In this document: positions 1 to 14,900 of the stretch, one piece after another
Position numbering within the stretch: position 1 is the stretch's first letter
Layout: each line of letters starts with the position of its first letter
Source: Jackrogersella multiformis
Taxonomy: Eukaryota > Ascomycota > Sordariomycetes > Xylariales > Hypoxylaceae
Length of the DNA stretch: 64,000 nucleotides
Direction: 5' to 3'
NCBI GenBank assembly: GCA_902806575.1
Contig: CADCXD010000007.1
Location: 806,001-870,000 of the forward strand
Notes under the pieces: model-generated
Database searches by the model: none
What the model was told of the DNA's origin: nothing
The model's input: the letters and a program-made list of their open reading frames with translations, nothing else
Program-made: the position numbers and the translations under genes

Positions 1-870
1 TTCCCTCACAGCCTCATCACATTTCGCTTGGACGTGTTTTCGGCGCTATTACTGGCAGGACGCTATCCCGTAGAAGTATACCGAAATTGGACTAACCGTC
101 TCGGTCTCTTTCTGGAGTTGTTGTGGAGTCGACTGGGTTAATAAAGTAGTAAAAATCATGTGCTAGAAACGGTTATGTAAGCACTACCTAGGTCGCCCCT
201 ACGGACCAACGGGACACTACTAGGTACTTAGGTACTCTGGGAGCTCACGTGAGTTCGGTACTAGGTACTAGGTAGTGTAGGTACCGATGTCATCGGATCC
301 GTATTGTAAAATACATAGGTACCTACATAGCCTTACATAATGTGGACATGTAGGTAGGTATACATAGGTACACAAGCATAGAAGCGCTAGAAGCTTTTTA
401 GAAGGCTGCGGGGCATTTCTCCGCGTGTGGCGAATCACTTGGCGGCTAAATTTAAGCGTCGGCTGGCTGGACCCGACCCGATCGACTTTTAACTCTCTTC
501 TATTGGTGCCTTTAAGAAGTTCTTCTTTCTATACTATACACTAGTAAAAATCCTCAATTGAACCGACTGGTTGCCGACGATAATCCAAAAAAGGACCGAT
601 CAGCGGAGTAAAATACATATTATTCACTGCTCAGCTAGCCAAGCTGGCCAGCCAGCTAAGCTGAGCTACTCAGCTTTGCATTTTATGAAATATGTGTAGA
701 TGATCAGAAGATTTTCGGATGATTTATTGTCTTAATATTGATTCGATGATCCGTACGGATTTTCTTCATGGACCTCTTTGCCACGAGGTTGACAAATCCG
801 GCACATATCGTACCCAAGTTAGGTAGATACTAAATATTCATGGATTTTCATGGATTTTGAAATATACGAT

Positions 871-891
871 AAAATAAAATAAAATAAAATA
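871..891. repeat. (AAAAT)n simple repeat
   Basis: Four tandem AAAAT units are read directly. A short direct repeat containing CATGGATTTT lies just upstream at about 838-859. No function is implied. Confidence 0.85.
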
Positions 892-1632
892 GAAGGAATA
901 ATTATTATCATATGTCCCCCTGCTAAATCGTCACAAGCTACGGTTGACAACGCATTGATGCATATATTTGGTAGGTTATTCAAGTCAGCGGGCCTCTCCT
1001 AAAGCTGTGGTAGATAACCTGTTTAGGCGACGACTCGATCAACTCGTATTGACGACAATCCAGTTTTCCCCTAATCCAACCGATTCCATTCGCCGCATCT
1101 GCCATGACACTCCTGCTACGTGCGGCAATGGGAATCGTCCTATATTGTTTCTACCTTGCTTCTACCTTACTTGTCACGAGATATTTTCTCCGAATGAGCT
1201 ATAAGCTTTCCTACACTACCCAGGTAGCTACCATACATAGCTGGAGTGCATTTGATTCCATCACGGTCTAGTTCCTACATGTGTATGTATATCATCAAGC
1301 AATCCAAAACGACGCCACATTCAGATGACTGGCATATGCTAGGCGGGAGCCTCCACCACTAAGAAACGGTCTAGAATAGCGCCTCCCGTTTTCAACCTTG
1401 CTGGTGGGGGGAGAGGGGTGAAGCTTGAAACTAGACGATGAGCTACCCTTTTATTTCTCCCTCTAGTGTAGGATAAATAGCTGGCTGGCTGGCTGTCTTA
1501 CTGGCCGTTAGGCACGGGTTTTTATTATTTTATTTTTATTTTTATCTTGTTTATATTTCAAATTTTTCTTTGTAAGCCGACGTATGGGTCGTGAAGCCGG
1601 CAGCTGATGATATACGGAATACCAAGGCTCCG

Positions 1633-1664
1633 AGAAGAAGAAGAAGAAGAAGCAGAAGAAGCAG
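1633..1664. repeat. (GAA)n imperfect trinucleotide repeat
   Basis: A run of GAA/AAG triplets is interrupted by GCA. It gives a poly-leucine stretch in a minus-strand frame, which I treat as spurious. Confidence 0.8.
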
Positions 1665-4600
1665 AGGTCCTTTGTTGCCTATTCCCTCTTTGTAAACATC
1701 AACACAATCAAATGGGCGCATGTCAGCCAGTCGTGATCTCAAGATAGGTATATCAGTGGCCGTTGCGTAGTCGCCATAGCCATAGCCCTCTGCAAGAGTT
1801 GAGCATCTGATACCAGGCGCGCGGGGAGATGCCGTCCATTAGTGCAGGTTCAAAAGTCGGTGAGCGGCCGTTCTCGAGCGCTGATTTGCACGCGACGGCG
1901 AACACTCCAAAAGGGTGTGGTAGGCCAACTCATCGTGCTGGAGCTGGCGACCACACCCTCCCCATCGATAACTACTCGATAAGCCCTATCGCCAGTGAAG
2001 GTGTCATGCATGAGAGTGGGCTTGTTTTTGTTGTTGTTATCCTGAAATTTCTAAGACCAAGATGCAGCGTACATCACATACACATACATACACCCACTGG
2101 GTACCTACCTCTTACCCAGCGGGTATCTGAAGGGGGACAACTCAATCGTAGAAGGGACCTATGACACTATATCTGACCAATGATAAAAATCCGAGAGGGG
2201 TTAATGAATATAATTTATGTTTTATATCAATATTTATATTTGACGATGTTGTGGGTAAGAAAATAAATATAGACGACCTGCATATAAGTCGCTTTTGTAA
2301 GAGCTTACCGCCCACGCGGGGTACATCCTATTGGTATCCGATATGATGTCCTACATCGACGAAGTATACACTTCCATTGGGGAAGCTCTCGTAGGTATAT
2401 CTACCTAGGTAGGTTGGTGGTAGGTAATTGGTCCCTTTTGACAGCTTATAGATAGTAGCTTGAAGCTACCTGTCAAAATACTAGATAATATATTCAGATA
2501 ATATTTATACCTAATATACTTATATAGAGTACCTACCTAGGTAGCGAGTCAATATTTAATGTCGGCAGCCCCGCGAAGTAAACTACCTACTACGTAATGC
2601 CATGTTATATGTTATACTATATTATTCTATACTATACTATTCTATACTAACCTCGCTGACATTAACCATGTTGCGTCTTGCGGAACAATTTCTAACACAA
2701 GGCAGGGTATATCCGAGCTAGCACATGGCCTTTTTCATGACCATCGCAAAATAACTTGGAGGTGTATCAACAACCACCTCACCGCCCTATGCCACCGGAC
2801 GGAAATGCCAACTATGCCCCCTCCATTCCCACCATGTAGAGGCCCGCTTCAGAGCGGTCGAGCTTCCGCTCAGCTCGTCTTCCCCGTCAGTACAAGGGAG
2901 CTCCTTGCTTTATTATACTTGGATAGCGGCAGCGCTGGGGGTGAGAAAAAGACCCGTTCTCGTTCTCGTAGTCCGCAGGAAATCGTTGTTTAGAGCCATA
3001 TAGATTCCGTAACATATATCTTTAGGTTCCTGTGAGTAATTATATAAATGGGGTCAAAATAGAGGGGGTGAAGAGGGAGAAGAGAGAAGGGGGGGCGGGC
3101 GGTCTGTCTATCTAGGGCTAGTTTGGCCTCGATTATGTTGGTAGGATCTAACATACAGCAAATCCCGCAGAGATCCTAACTATTGTAAGTACACTGAATC
3201 TGCAACTTGGCTAAGGTACTACGTAGTGTAAGTTAGATATTGTTTTATTTTATCTTTAGGTAATTATTTTCACCGTTAGCTCTAGGTAGGTAGTCAGGTA
3301 TTGATGCAGTCGGTACTTCTCAGCAGATGCAGCCGACGAGACGGTGGAATGTTCTCACTGCGCATCCGAGATGCAGTCCCAAGTAAATACCTATGGTCAC
3401 CGTACCTATCCATGTGTCTTGAAACGCTCCCAATCCTGCAAATCCCGATAGAACTCCATCTTTATTAAAGGCTGCTGCTGCTGCACCGTCTGTCCTTTCT
3501 AGTATAGCCTTGCCTCTCTGTTCTTGTGACTTAAGTGACCTAGACAACGGCAGTGGGGAGAAGCGAAAAAACGCGGGAGCTTTGACGGCTGACGATCCTG
3601 CGATCTTTAGGGAAGGGGTCCAAGGCTCGGAAAGTCAGTTATTACTAAATACAACGATGCCTACTACTGTGGGCAGGCGGTATAGTTGCCTACCTACCTA
3701 AGGTAGATAGATCGTCGTAGACAGCCGGCAGAAGTCGAAGATCCCCGTATTTTCGACAAGGCGGTCCAGCAGTCACCTATGCTCCGATGGTCGATCAAGG
3801 GTCCTAACTGCAGCTTGACCACATTCGCGCGTACTGCACTGTGGGTAAGGGCTCTGTCTACCTAGGGAAACTGATTCCTGTCGCAATAAGGCCAAGCTGT
3901 AAGCTGTAAGCTATGTGATTGATCCCCTAGATGGCGTCACGTTCCGCGCCGAGTCCTATCCATATCATACATTGCCGAATAGAATTGTTGAATCAACTGC
4001 GTTCCCTCTATACTTCTAGCTGCTTACTATGTGTTATTCGGTGTGACCGCATTCCAGTCGTTGGATAGAAAGCCTTAGCTTCTCTTAAGAGGGTGGTCGT
4101 TTACAATTACAGTAAGTAGCAGGATGGCGGGCTGCTAATGTTGTGATGAATGTGGCCGCACCCGTATCATCCTTGATAGTCCTTAAAAGTTCTTTATAAG
4201 AAAATCTCCCGGTCCGGTATCCATGGTTCTAGCTTGTGTGGAAGGCCTTTTCCCTACCCGTCAAGGTGAATGTATGCCAGCGTGCCCATCCCCGCCGGTC
4301 TGCATTGGCGAGACGCCAATGACGTTGATATTCCCTTCATGTTCATATGCCGGGGTGTCAATTTTTGACCATGCCTAGCTGCATTGAGAGTTTTGTGAGT
4401 AGACTCTCACCAGTAGCTGGTCAATTCCATTCCATTATAGGATAGAGGAAATACATTTCACAAAGTTGCGATGAGAGATTATGGAGTATGAATATTTGAA
4501 CACGTTTTATTATTGTTTTTATTTTCTAGGCCTTCAAGATTTTACTATGTTTTTGTATAATCATAGCGCATGCTTTTTGTCTTCCATTTCTGGGTTTGCT

Positions 4601-5215
4601 CAGGTCGCCGTCTTGCGCAGACATCTGTACAGCAAACCCTCGTCCTTTTTGCCATTGTAAGGCAGACACTACACTCCTTATTTCCCCCCCTTTTTAGGTC
4701 GTTCCCCATTCTTCGTGAGGTTGCCCTTTGAATCTCCTTAAAATACACACTATGAGTAATAGAAAACCAAATGCAGGCCCTTCGCGAAGGGCGAAATCAA
4801 ATGCGGACCGTGGTATCATCCGGGTAGCAACGCCGATTAGTGCCAGATAAACATGAAAACTAAAGGCGAGTGTCCTAGACACTAGTATGAGTTTCGAGCG
4901 GGCCGTAAAAGCATGCCAACGATGCGCTGTAACGGTCAAAGCTGCGCTGCAATTGGTGCACTGACCAACCCACTGGCTAACCATGCAGTGTGTGTGTCTG
5001 TGTGAGATTATGGGCAACGGGATGCCTCGTGATTAAGCAACATTAAACGCCGTCCTCATGCAATGCAATCGGTATCGTAGAAAAAGCAACCACCTTCGCA
5101 ATGCTCCGAAAAAAAGAAAATATAGAATACAGGGCAGTCTGAGATCTGCCGTCGAGTGCTTCGCTTGCACCTCGATCGAGGGTATGTCCGAAAATGTCTT
5201 GTAACAAATTGCAAA

Positions 5216-7403
5216 TTACCAGCCTTGGGCATGGTATCCGCCGAAGTCTTCACGGCTGAAATATTGATTCCAGCTGCTAGAGTTGGGCTCGTCCTTCCCC
5301 TTAGCCATGTAGGCCTTGTCAGGGTACTGTTTTAAATTGGCTACATCGAGCGAGGTATGACGTCTTTTTAGAACAGCATTGGCTGTAGACGTTTTCTGTT
5401 GGCGCTCCCATAGAAGTTGGCGACGAAGCGATTCTGTCAATTCCGTAGCCAGCATGTTCCTCCTAGTCGTCCTAGGCGATAGAGCGGCTTGATGATGGTG
5501 AGTCTGCGGGTTTGCCATGATGGGCTGTGCGCTAGATCGAGGAATTTCGGTGATAGGTTTTAGTGGCGTAGATCGCAAGCCTCTTCTCATCTCGAGACCG
5601 GTGTCATAATCATTAGGGGAGGAGACAACGTTCATGTTCGAGTGGCTCTGTAGAGCTCGAGCGCGCTGAGGAATTGCTGGGGTCGAGTGAGAAGCGTAAT
5701 TACTAAGTCCCTTGGCTCGTTCTTCCTGCCCAGCGAACATAAGGCTGATCAATGATCTTTGAGAAGTGAGGTTCGGCTTTGATGGTACCCGCTTGAACGT
5801 GACTGAGTCGTCTACGCTAGACTTGCCGCTTTCCTCAATGGAATCTTCCCATTCGGAGTCCTCGTCGTCATCATCAATAGCGCTCTCGTCCATGTAGCTG
5901 TCTGACTGGTCGCTAGGAGTCTGGATCGTTCGCGTCGTGATTCGGTTGTTGAACGAAGCCTGCTTCTTTTGCGAGTTGAGCAGGGAACCCGGTCGAGAAG
6001 AATGCATAGCACTCTTCAGGGAAGGGCTATCATCCTCTCCAGATGAACCGATGCCAACTTCGAACATGGGCTTCTTTGGGGGTGGGGCCATGGGTTGGCG
6101 GGTTTCTAGACTTTGAGGCGAAGACTCATTGCTGGAGGAGTCGCCGATTTTGAATTTTGCGGCCTGCTTCTTAAGCTGCACCGGCTTGTGGGCGGGAGAG
6201 GACTGCGGTTCGGGAATTGGGACCAGTCCTGTAGACTTGGGTTCGTGGGAAACACGGAAAGATGGGATCTGTGGTGGTGAGAAACCTCGAATAACGGTGG
6301 TAGCCGGTGTCCCCATAGCCCTTGGTTGCGAAGAAGACTCAGTCGCAACATCCACCGACGCGCATGCAGACTCGGTAATTTGTGTGGCGGGGGTGTGGTC
6401 TGCTTCTTGGTAAGAGCATTGTGTGTGATCAGCATCTGACGATTCGACAGAAAGAGAGCTCATGTCAGGAAGAGGCGCCAGGTTCGGCTCCTTCTCCTGG
6501 ATGATAGAGACAACCATCTTCTCGAGATGGTCTGAAGTAATATGACGTTCGCGGCCTCTACTTCGGCTACTAGCGCAGGAGTCCTGTCGAACGATTCGAG
6601 GTCGGAGGATCTCGACGGGGTCGGAAATAGCTGTGAAATCGATAGCTTCTTCGTCGATTACAGAGTCGACGCTACCAGATAATTGGGGGACTTCTGGTAT
6701 TCGCTGTTGTTCGGGGATGTCTTTCGGTAGTGTGGTGGCAGTAACGGCGGACAGGCCTTTAGCTTCGCAGCAGAAGGTCTCCCTATTCCACAATCGCCAA
6801 CTGAGATTTTCTAATCTTCGGCCCTGTTCAACCGAGTCGGCACATCTAGAAAATACTATGTAGGTTAAGTTAGTGCCCAGTTGCTATGATGCACCTTATC
6901 CCAGTACCGAAGCATGGCATGGAAAAGAGAGCGTACCAGTCCACATAGAGAAGAGGTTCTGAGGGTTGTTCGTGTCGACCTTGTGGATGACGTTCGGATC
7001 CACGGTTAGGACCAACCCTTCGGCCTTACAAGGCATGCCGTTGAAAAGGCTGCTCGGCTGCTGGAGCAGACTATGGCTGAGTTGGGGAAATATGGTGACG
7101 GGTGGTTTCGCGAAGGCGATCGCGAATGTCGAATTGGGTATGTACACGATTTGTGACACTTCTCGAGGGTTATCTCGAAGATAATCGGCACCGAAAGTGA
7201 ACTGGTCTGGCGAGAATTTTCTCGTATAAGTCGTCGAGGAGAATCGGCGGGAGGGTCCTAGTACAAGGTGCCGAGACGGGTGACGGTGATATATGTATAT
7301 GCTTTGCGTGCTCGTTGTAGATAATATTAGCCAAGCTGGATAATGGCTCTGGCAGTTCGATAGATGCTGGGTCGTGATCAATGCTACAACCGCCGGCGTT
7401 CAT
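5216..7403 (-). CDS. AreA GATA-like (PF08550/DUF1752) and DUF3295-type protein
   Basis: Conserved fungal protein, probably nuclear or regulatory; its function is not established. Proposed exons on the minus strand are 7403-7265, 7206-6937 and 6855-5216, giving 682 residues. The 81-bp intron 6936-6856 is well supported: splicing restores the family core across the junction (residues about 132-162, including FSRCADSVEQGRRLENLSW then RLWNRE). The 58-bp intron 7264-7207 is a proposal; it is the simplest splice joining two frames, but its signals are weak, so the first 50 residues or so are uncertain. The middle is Ser/Pro-rich with an acidic patch (SAIDDDDEDSEWEDSIEES, about residues 449-467). 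The C-terminus is typical of DUF3295: TTRRNMLATELTESLRRQLL, WERQQK, an RRHTSLDVANLKQYP block and a terminal SSWNQYFSREDFGGYHAQGW-like end. Despite the domain name there is no zinc finger, so it should not be called a GATA factor. The next gene is more than 20 kb away. Confidence 0.85.
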
Positions 7404-8937
7404 TAGCACTTGAGAGTAGTTAAACTCTTTCGTGGTTTATGATGTTATGTTCGTGAGGAAGGGGAAGAAGGGAGCGGGTAGGTGTGTACATAAGTATTTG
7501 ATAGGAGGGAGTAGAGTGGGTAGGCTAGGTGGAGGGCCAGAAGGCGCGGTGTGCAAGGTCACTCCTCACTGGGACCGGTACGTACCAGAAGCTACATAGA
7601 TACATATGTACTCAGGTATCAAAGTACTCATGTACACTACTCATGTATCGATGTACATGTCTACTCTATTATTTCATACTACTGGGTCCTCTAGCGGGGA
7701 CCTCTGTTCCTTGGGCAGCTTTTGGGGGTGATTGAGGGGCGGCGGAACTGGGATCAGAGAAGGGTCAGGGGCGGTCGCAACCCTTGACAACACGCGCAGA
7801 GGTACCTGCCCAGAGGGTACGTACCGAGGGTACGTACTGGCTCCATATCGTTTCTTCTCCGATGGATGGGCTCCCAGGGACCTCCCAGCGGCCGACTTGC
7901 CCCGAAATGTCCCCTTTAGTGTCTCGAGCTCTCTGCCTCTTTGGGGAATAGCCTCATATTTAGCGTATGGACTTAGACCTAATGAGGTATTACGTTCCTG
8001 TTGAGGAATTTAAGGCCTTTCTCTAGCATACCCGGAAACTGTGCCCGCGGTCGATAGGACCAGTTTCCCGAATCAAACTTAGGTAGGTATTCATATTTAA
8101 TACTGGATGTTCACATTCTCAATTACCTACCTAGAAGGTACCTAGGTACTTAGGCCTAGCAGCCTACCAGCCTACCAAAGGTAAGTAACTATGTACTGTA
8201 TGCCGGCAGCAACAACTGACCAGCAGACCTTTTCTTCTTCATCTTGCCTGGGACCTGCAAGCGGTTCATATGTATTTCGTCTTCATTGTCTAAAGTAGGC
8301 ACATGTTACCTATTTTGTCCGGCTTCTTTTTCTCTAAACCGGTCATGAAGTTGTTAGCCGGGTCAATGTGTAGCTAATGTGAACCTAGGTAGCCAAAGCT
8401 TGCATAATAATAATAATATTATTATTCATCGTATCCTATTCGTGCATCTTTGCCCCATTCATTGTATTCGTTTTCAACAACCTACCTCGGACGGACGACC
8501 GGCTCTCATGACGATCTCTAATATGTCCTAGTACTGTTATATATCATGGGTTCCGCACAATCACAGCTAGTAGTAAATATTTATTGGCAAATTTAATTTT
8601 GAGCAACGAGGTGAATTAATACGACGTACGATATGATGTTTTCCTTGATTTGTACATACATACCTAGTGTATATGACTTAGGACTCTAATAAGGAATTTA
8701 TCAACTCATAATGGGATTCCTACTGACGAGATTACGTCTCAACATACACTCAAAAACACCCAACAATTAGGTAAGGTAACAAACTGTCGGAGTGAATAAA
8801 CAATCCTTAGTGACCGCACTTGGGTATTAGAGGACCTATCGCTACTAGGAATATTTATTACATCAATTGATCATAAACATTTTTTGCAAGGTATAAACAA
8901 GCAGTGAGGGATATCGTGACCATCTAGTTCAGATTGG

Positions 8938-8974
8938 CTACCTGCCTAGGTACCTACCTAGGGTACCTAGGTAG
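8938..8974. repeat. CCTAGG/GGTACC palindromic cluster
   Basis: A dense cluster of CTACCT, CCTAGG and GGTACC units forms an imperfect inverted repeat. It is one of more than twenty such clusters in non-coding parts of the window; other clear examples are at 9689-9717, 17494-17512, 18335-18362 and 31386-31410. Confidence 0.85.
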
Positions 8975-11900
8975 TTTATTTAGGATGGTTTGCTGCCTGC
9001 GTTTAACAGGGCAGTTTTCATAACATCGTGATCCTTGACTGCGGTAATTACAAGCCAGACGTTGCTGCTCATGGTGGTCACAGGAGTCATGACAATGCCA
9101 CAACGTCCGTAAAACAAGGCAATCGACAGAGAGTCTAGAGTACCTACTACTGTTAATTCGTCCAGCCGACATTCATTCGAGCCGAATCGTTAGTGTATAT
9201 AACTTCTAACTAAGTAGTGTATTGCCGCGCTGTGCTGTCGCTGACACATGAGAACACGTGCTGGCTCCGATGCTGCTGCTTGGGTCGACGGTGCTTGAAC
9301 TGCCTAGATCCGACCAGAATGTTCAAAGTCGCCTCATCATCATAAACAGTCCTCGTGATACTATCCATTTTAAGCAACTTGAAACTTCGTCAGTTCTTAT
9401 TCAGTCAACGGACCGCCCCCCGCATCGCCTTTATCACAGCCGCCCGCGAGGTCAACGACCCCCTATCAAATTACACTGCGGTACTGCGGTAAATACATAT
9501 CTACGTAGGACTCAGTAGTAGGTGTTCTAGCCTCTAGGTAGTCATTTGAACGATTTAGCGCTTTGGCGACAATGACAACACAACCAAGATTGAGCACGTT
9601 ATCGCATAGAAAATTGCCAGCACATAGCTCAGGTGCAAGACAACACCTAACTTATCCCCTTTTCATCCATATCTTTGTCTTCTTCTTATACATACCTGGG
9701 TACCTACCTAGGTACTTACATGACTCTGTCAAAGAACACTTGCAAATGTAGGTATTTTATCAGGCACACACTCATCTTGTGCCATCAGCCATCGACGAAC
9801 GGTGAAAAATGTGCCTATCTATGCGTTGTCACTTTGGCCATCTGATTTTTCCTGGTCACGTAATATACCGAGCGGCAGATGCTGGGGATAAAATTGCCTC
9901 GTACGGGGAACTGTGGCGGCTAGATTATTATTTTGGGCCTCCTCCGCATAATACACGCTGTCAGCTGAGCTCCTCAGCCACAGGTCAATTTAGACCCCCA
10001 CAGGTATACCGGGCCAGATCATGAATCTGGGGTTGAAGTTACGAAACACAACAGCCTTGTATTCGATGGCATAATACAATACGAAGTAGGACCCTGCACT
10101 CCTGCACTTATAATGGGCATCAATGGAACCTACCTACTGAATAGAGGGACAAAGAATAGGTAGGTAGACGTATGGTATTGCGTAATAATATAATAAGTAA
10201 TACATACCTACATATAATTATGACCAACAATATGCTTTATTCCTACATGCGATGAATATTCCGTAGTGCCTACCTAAGTACACATACATATATATACGCA
10301 TACTTTTTACCTTTATGATAAAACTTTTATGAGATACTTATCAGCCTACCTACATGAGGTAACTTACACTGGAAGTTGGGACCGGGCCATCGCCGGAGTA
10401 AAACTTGACCTTCATTTACTTCGCCGTCTCGTCTTCCAACTAACATCATTTTTTGGCTTTTCACATTTCTACACTATATTCTAGTTGGACAGGTAGAGAA
10501 ATGTATGAGGTGAAATTAAAAATGAACAATGCCTTCAGCAAGGGTAGGCCCGCAATCACATTCACTTGTTCTTCTCCTACCTACCTAAGCATCAATATCA
10601 CGCAAGCCTGTGACCGCTTCGTTACATTTCCACTGCATTTGCTTCGCCAGCATAGCGCCAACAGATGGAGAACACCCGCCAATCGGCCAACGCAACCCCA
10701 CGCCGAGGCGATGCTAGGTAGATTCGTCGCCTATCACACCTTGTACTGTCGTACACGATGCCAAGCCGAGATCCCATCACATTTTGCGCGCCCTCTATGT
10801 GCTGATTACCTACCACATACTAAAAGAACCCTTTTCCGCGCCTCTCGAACGCGGATCTTGGTCAACGAGGTACATTTTTAGAGAGAGAGAGTCAGTCAGC
10901 CGTGACATCCCCATACATATCGTGTCATTGCCTGGATGGCTATGTGCTCGAAATAATATTATAGAAAGCTACATCAAAACCATCATCTGATCTCGCTTGC
11001 CCTGCTGTACCTACGTAGTAAGTAGATTGTCCTATCGTCTTGGACAGTCGTGACTCAAAGTATCGGGAATTCGATGTTTTCCGATGGCTAACAGCCTCAT
11101 CCCGCACACCGAGCTCGTGATCCTTTGCTTTGCGACCCCCAAATTACCTATCATGACTAAAACACCGAGTTTGCCCTAACCTTCCGCGTCGGGCACGATA
11201 AATGAACCACCAGCTATCTAAGTATTCGTCGTCGAGCGTTAAAGGTATCGCGATTACACCTCGGCAGAGTCCCAGCAGATTCTTATGAAGGCAGGTCTAA
11301 GTTATTCTTTTGGCGATCATGATAGCTTCTAGAAGAAATGATACCCTTCTTCGGCTGCTACCCACACCCACCTTCCATAGTAAGGCTTCCCCCGTGATGT
11401 GTCAGCATGTCAAGCTCCTCGTGATAACTATCCGCGACGCGGGATGCGCTACTTTGAATTGGGCAGGCGACAGGGCCTCTCAGCTACAGTAGCGTCCCTA
11501 TCATGCACCATCACTGCTCCCACGTTTCTTCAACGAGACCTTGGATTTCCAACGGTTCTACCAGGCCCACTTGGACTACTCAATCAGCTTCTCATCAAGG
11601 GGAGAGGGCCGAAGTTGCAAAGGAACACGACCTCGAGACCATGGCCCATGGTCCAAGACGAAGCGAGCCTGTCCTATGAAGACGTTACCACGCCCCTGAA
11701 TCCAACCTCGTAGTTTCAACTAGTCGCATTTCACTTGACAGGCAAGTGTCCATTCGCCATTTGGGCACCAAGTTACGAAATTGGGCGAAATGTCATATCG
11801 CAGAGTGATAATGTCTTGGTCGGAAATTCAGGGACGAACCATAGCATCGGGAGCTTTCGTATCCACATACATTCCTAACATAGTAAACTCTGCGACGTTT

Positions 11901-14900
11901 GCACCTCACTAATGTACATAACCTACCTAACCTATCCTTTATTATAGTAGTTCACGATGAAATCGGGTTGCCAAGTAAATATGTAGCCTTAACATCATCG
12001 GGCCAAGCAGTAACCGAAACGCAGCAGCTGCATGAACGGACGGACATGCATTTGCATCGAGTATCTAGTATTTGCGTGATGCTGTTGTAAGCTACCTAGT
12101 AGGTATGTACATATATTCCTACCTGCTAATAAATAGCTGATACCCGGGTAGTCTTTTAGCTCCGCCTGTCAACTCCGCCTCTCGGTCATCTCGGTATATT
12201 ATATTAAAACACCATTTATAAACCACGTATTTTTCACCTAACATTTCCCCGAGCTTTCATCTCTTGCCAAGTTGACACCGTCGCAAGCAATCATTCTAAC
12301 TGCCCGGTCGACAATGAAGCACATGCGAAACTTCAGATTACCTGGCTGCCTACCAGGTATTGAGAATTTCATATTGCTACGGTGATCATGAACAAGGCAC
12401 CTATTAGAACCGAGGTCAATTAGAAGCAAAATATTACCTATCGATTGTGACAATTTGATAATCGATAAATACTTACCTAAGTACCTAAGCTACTAATAGA
12501 ACTTAATAGTAAAAGATTTAAACATCTTCTTAATTGCCCCCACTTCACCCCCCTTTCCTCATTCCCCTTGACCTTGCTGTTAATCCCAGCCGGCCACACT
12601 TCCCCGGAACTGGGGTATAATAAGTTGCGACAAGGGATTTTGAAATTGTCGGTACTTTCCGAAAGCAGTAATGTAAGTACATATGCACATACAATATGTG
12701 AGAACATAGTATAATAATAGCTCTTCTTTACTCTAATTCATCTCGTATTTCCACCTTCCATAAGAATAAATGTAATGTCTGTTTATAAAAACGTAGTCTT
12801 TTCGCATTTTCATATATTTTTCTCTCTTAGTAGATTTAAATTGTTTGTTATGTTAACATACACTACACATTCGTCAATGCGAAAAGAACTAAGAAGTATT
12901 AAAATAGAATATACCCCTGTTTCTTACTCGAGTTACACGTACCTAATAAGCGATAACTTCGCGTACCTACCTACTTATGTAAAATAGATCCCTTGCTTAC
13001 CTGCTTGCGTACATTCGTAGATAATCTTCACTCTCGAAACTACCTAGGTAAATATATATGTAATGCCAAGGACCGGCAATTTCAGAACTCGAGAGGGCCA
13101 ACTCGATCTTTGGGAATTACCAAATGTCTTAAAACGTATTAACTGGAACCCTGGGTTTGGGAACGAGGGGACAGGAATGGGGCAGTCGCTACCATCTAGC
13201 TGGTGTCAAGGAAAGTCAGGTGAGTTGCGATGGGGAATAAAGTATCCAATGACGCACATTTAAATGCTAGGTACATAAGTAATATGATACATCCAATAAA
13301 TAGCAGGCATCGGCAAAGCCATACCATCAGCTTCCGACAAGCCATCGCGCCTTTTACCATTTACCATCCAGCCGTCTAGCGTACTTTAGGTAGGCACTTT
13401 TTATTATTATTATCATTAGTATCATAATTATTATTACTCGCGGGGAACTCTTCCGGTACCATTAGACTAAATATGATAGAAACTCCACCGCCGTTCCGGA
13501 CCAATGTTCCTTACCAACTGCTTGAGCCTTGCTTCGCAGTCCATCATAGTTTATCCAACTAAATGATGGGGGTAAAGCGTTGACTGTCGCATTTTGCTTT
13601 CGCCTCTCTCCTTACGTGCAACGATGCAAGCTCGTTGGTCCTAAGACCCCCAAGGCATGTTTTATGTTGGGGTACGCTATTTAGGGTGCCGACAGCTTTG
13701 GACCTTGAAGGCAATTCTCAGAACCTTATGATAAAACCTGGAAGTAATCGCAATCCCTATAACGCGCGAAGAAAACGCCTATATCCAGCCTCTCGGTACC
13801 TGATATCTCCCTGGCGGAAGGCATCCCGTAAGACACCTTTATTTAGTATACCTAGGTACGTCATTAGCCCAATAGTTATTAGAGCACCGTTGCCAACAGG
13901 ACGGCCCGTCAATGTAATGATTGCGGTGCAGCGCCCAGCCATCTAAGATCGAGCCCGAAAATGTGTGCACACTACGGGAATTTGTTGACTTAGTTATAGC
14001 CTCACACACCCCGACACTCCCATGTTCCACCTAAGGAGCCGCGGCTCCCACATCCCCAGAAGTTCACATCAGTAGTGTAGACTTGAGGCTCGACGGGGAA
14101 ATGGGGCAATTAAGATACCTTCTCTTGTTTCCTTCTCCCCGCGGTCTCACCTAATCTAAAACATCAAGGCCGAGACATGCCCAGTTAAATGCATTCGTAT
14201 CTTGCATGCCTTGGATGTTTACACTACACTAACAGACTAGGTACCTAGGTAAGTATCAAAGCCAAATCGATCTGTAGGATCGATCGACAATACCTCAGCT
14301 CTTGAGAGCAGATCAGAACATATTATGCAGCCATGTACATTCATACATATGTCCGGAATCTGGAAGCGAGCGCCTGGCAAGATAAGCGGAAGCCCCAAAA
14401 TCTGGAAGCTACTAGATATGTACAAAAGTGATGCAACAAACTCACCCGCAGCCGTTGTGGCGACGGGTAATTTCGATCCCGCTTCCCCGTTTTCCAGTTT
14501 CTTTTTAGTGAGATAAGCCATTATGATATGTCAACATCGTACACCAGCGGTAAAACTACCTACCGTACCTCTTACATAATTCCACCAGCTGATAAAATAA
14601 TCTGAATGCTTTAATATAAAAAAAAAATTATTATATTTTTCTTAGCCTCGTATTTACGTACGTGGCTAGGTATACAATGCCAATACGCATTCCCGGGACT
14701 TGTTGTTGCTTTTAGCGTGGCCCTTATTATAACATCGACTCAGCGACTCAGAGCATTATTGGGCGTGTGCCAGACCATATTGATACACGACCGGGGTTCA
14801 TAGATGCAGCCCTCGCGATCTTGTCTCGATTCCATCAGCCGCAGCGGTCGGGTGCCATAAAAAAGGACAAGTTCTGGAGTCGATATGAGTTCGCAATCTC

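Larger units (their letters stand above)
1..5215. other. Intergenic DNA, no supported gene
   Basis: No reading frame here has recognisable protein features; the open frames are short and cross the palindromic TAGGTA/CCTAGG repeats. It holds an AAAAT run (about 871-891), a GAA-type run (about 1633-1664), a TATAC-type AT-rich tract (about 2611-2650), and CCTAGG/GGTACC repeats near 240-290, 340-365, 2395-2440 and 2530-2545. A cluster of AGCT-containing palindromes lies near 632-676. The last part is downstream of the gene ending at 5216 on the minus strand and may include its 3' untranslated region. Confidence 0.6.

Noticed and set aside
10453..10881. 142-codon plus-strand frame
   Set aside because: It starts in AT-rich intergenic DNA, crosses a TACCTACCTA repeat, is overlapped by other frames and shows no protein-like pattern.
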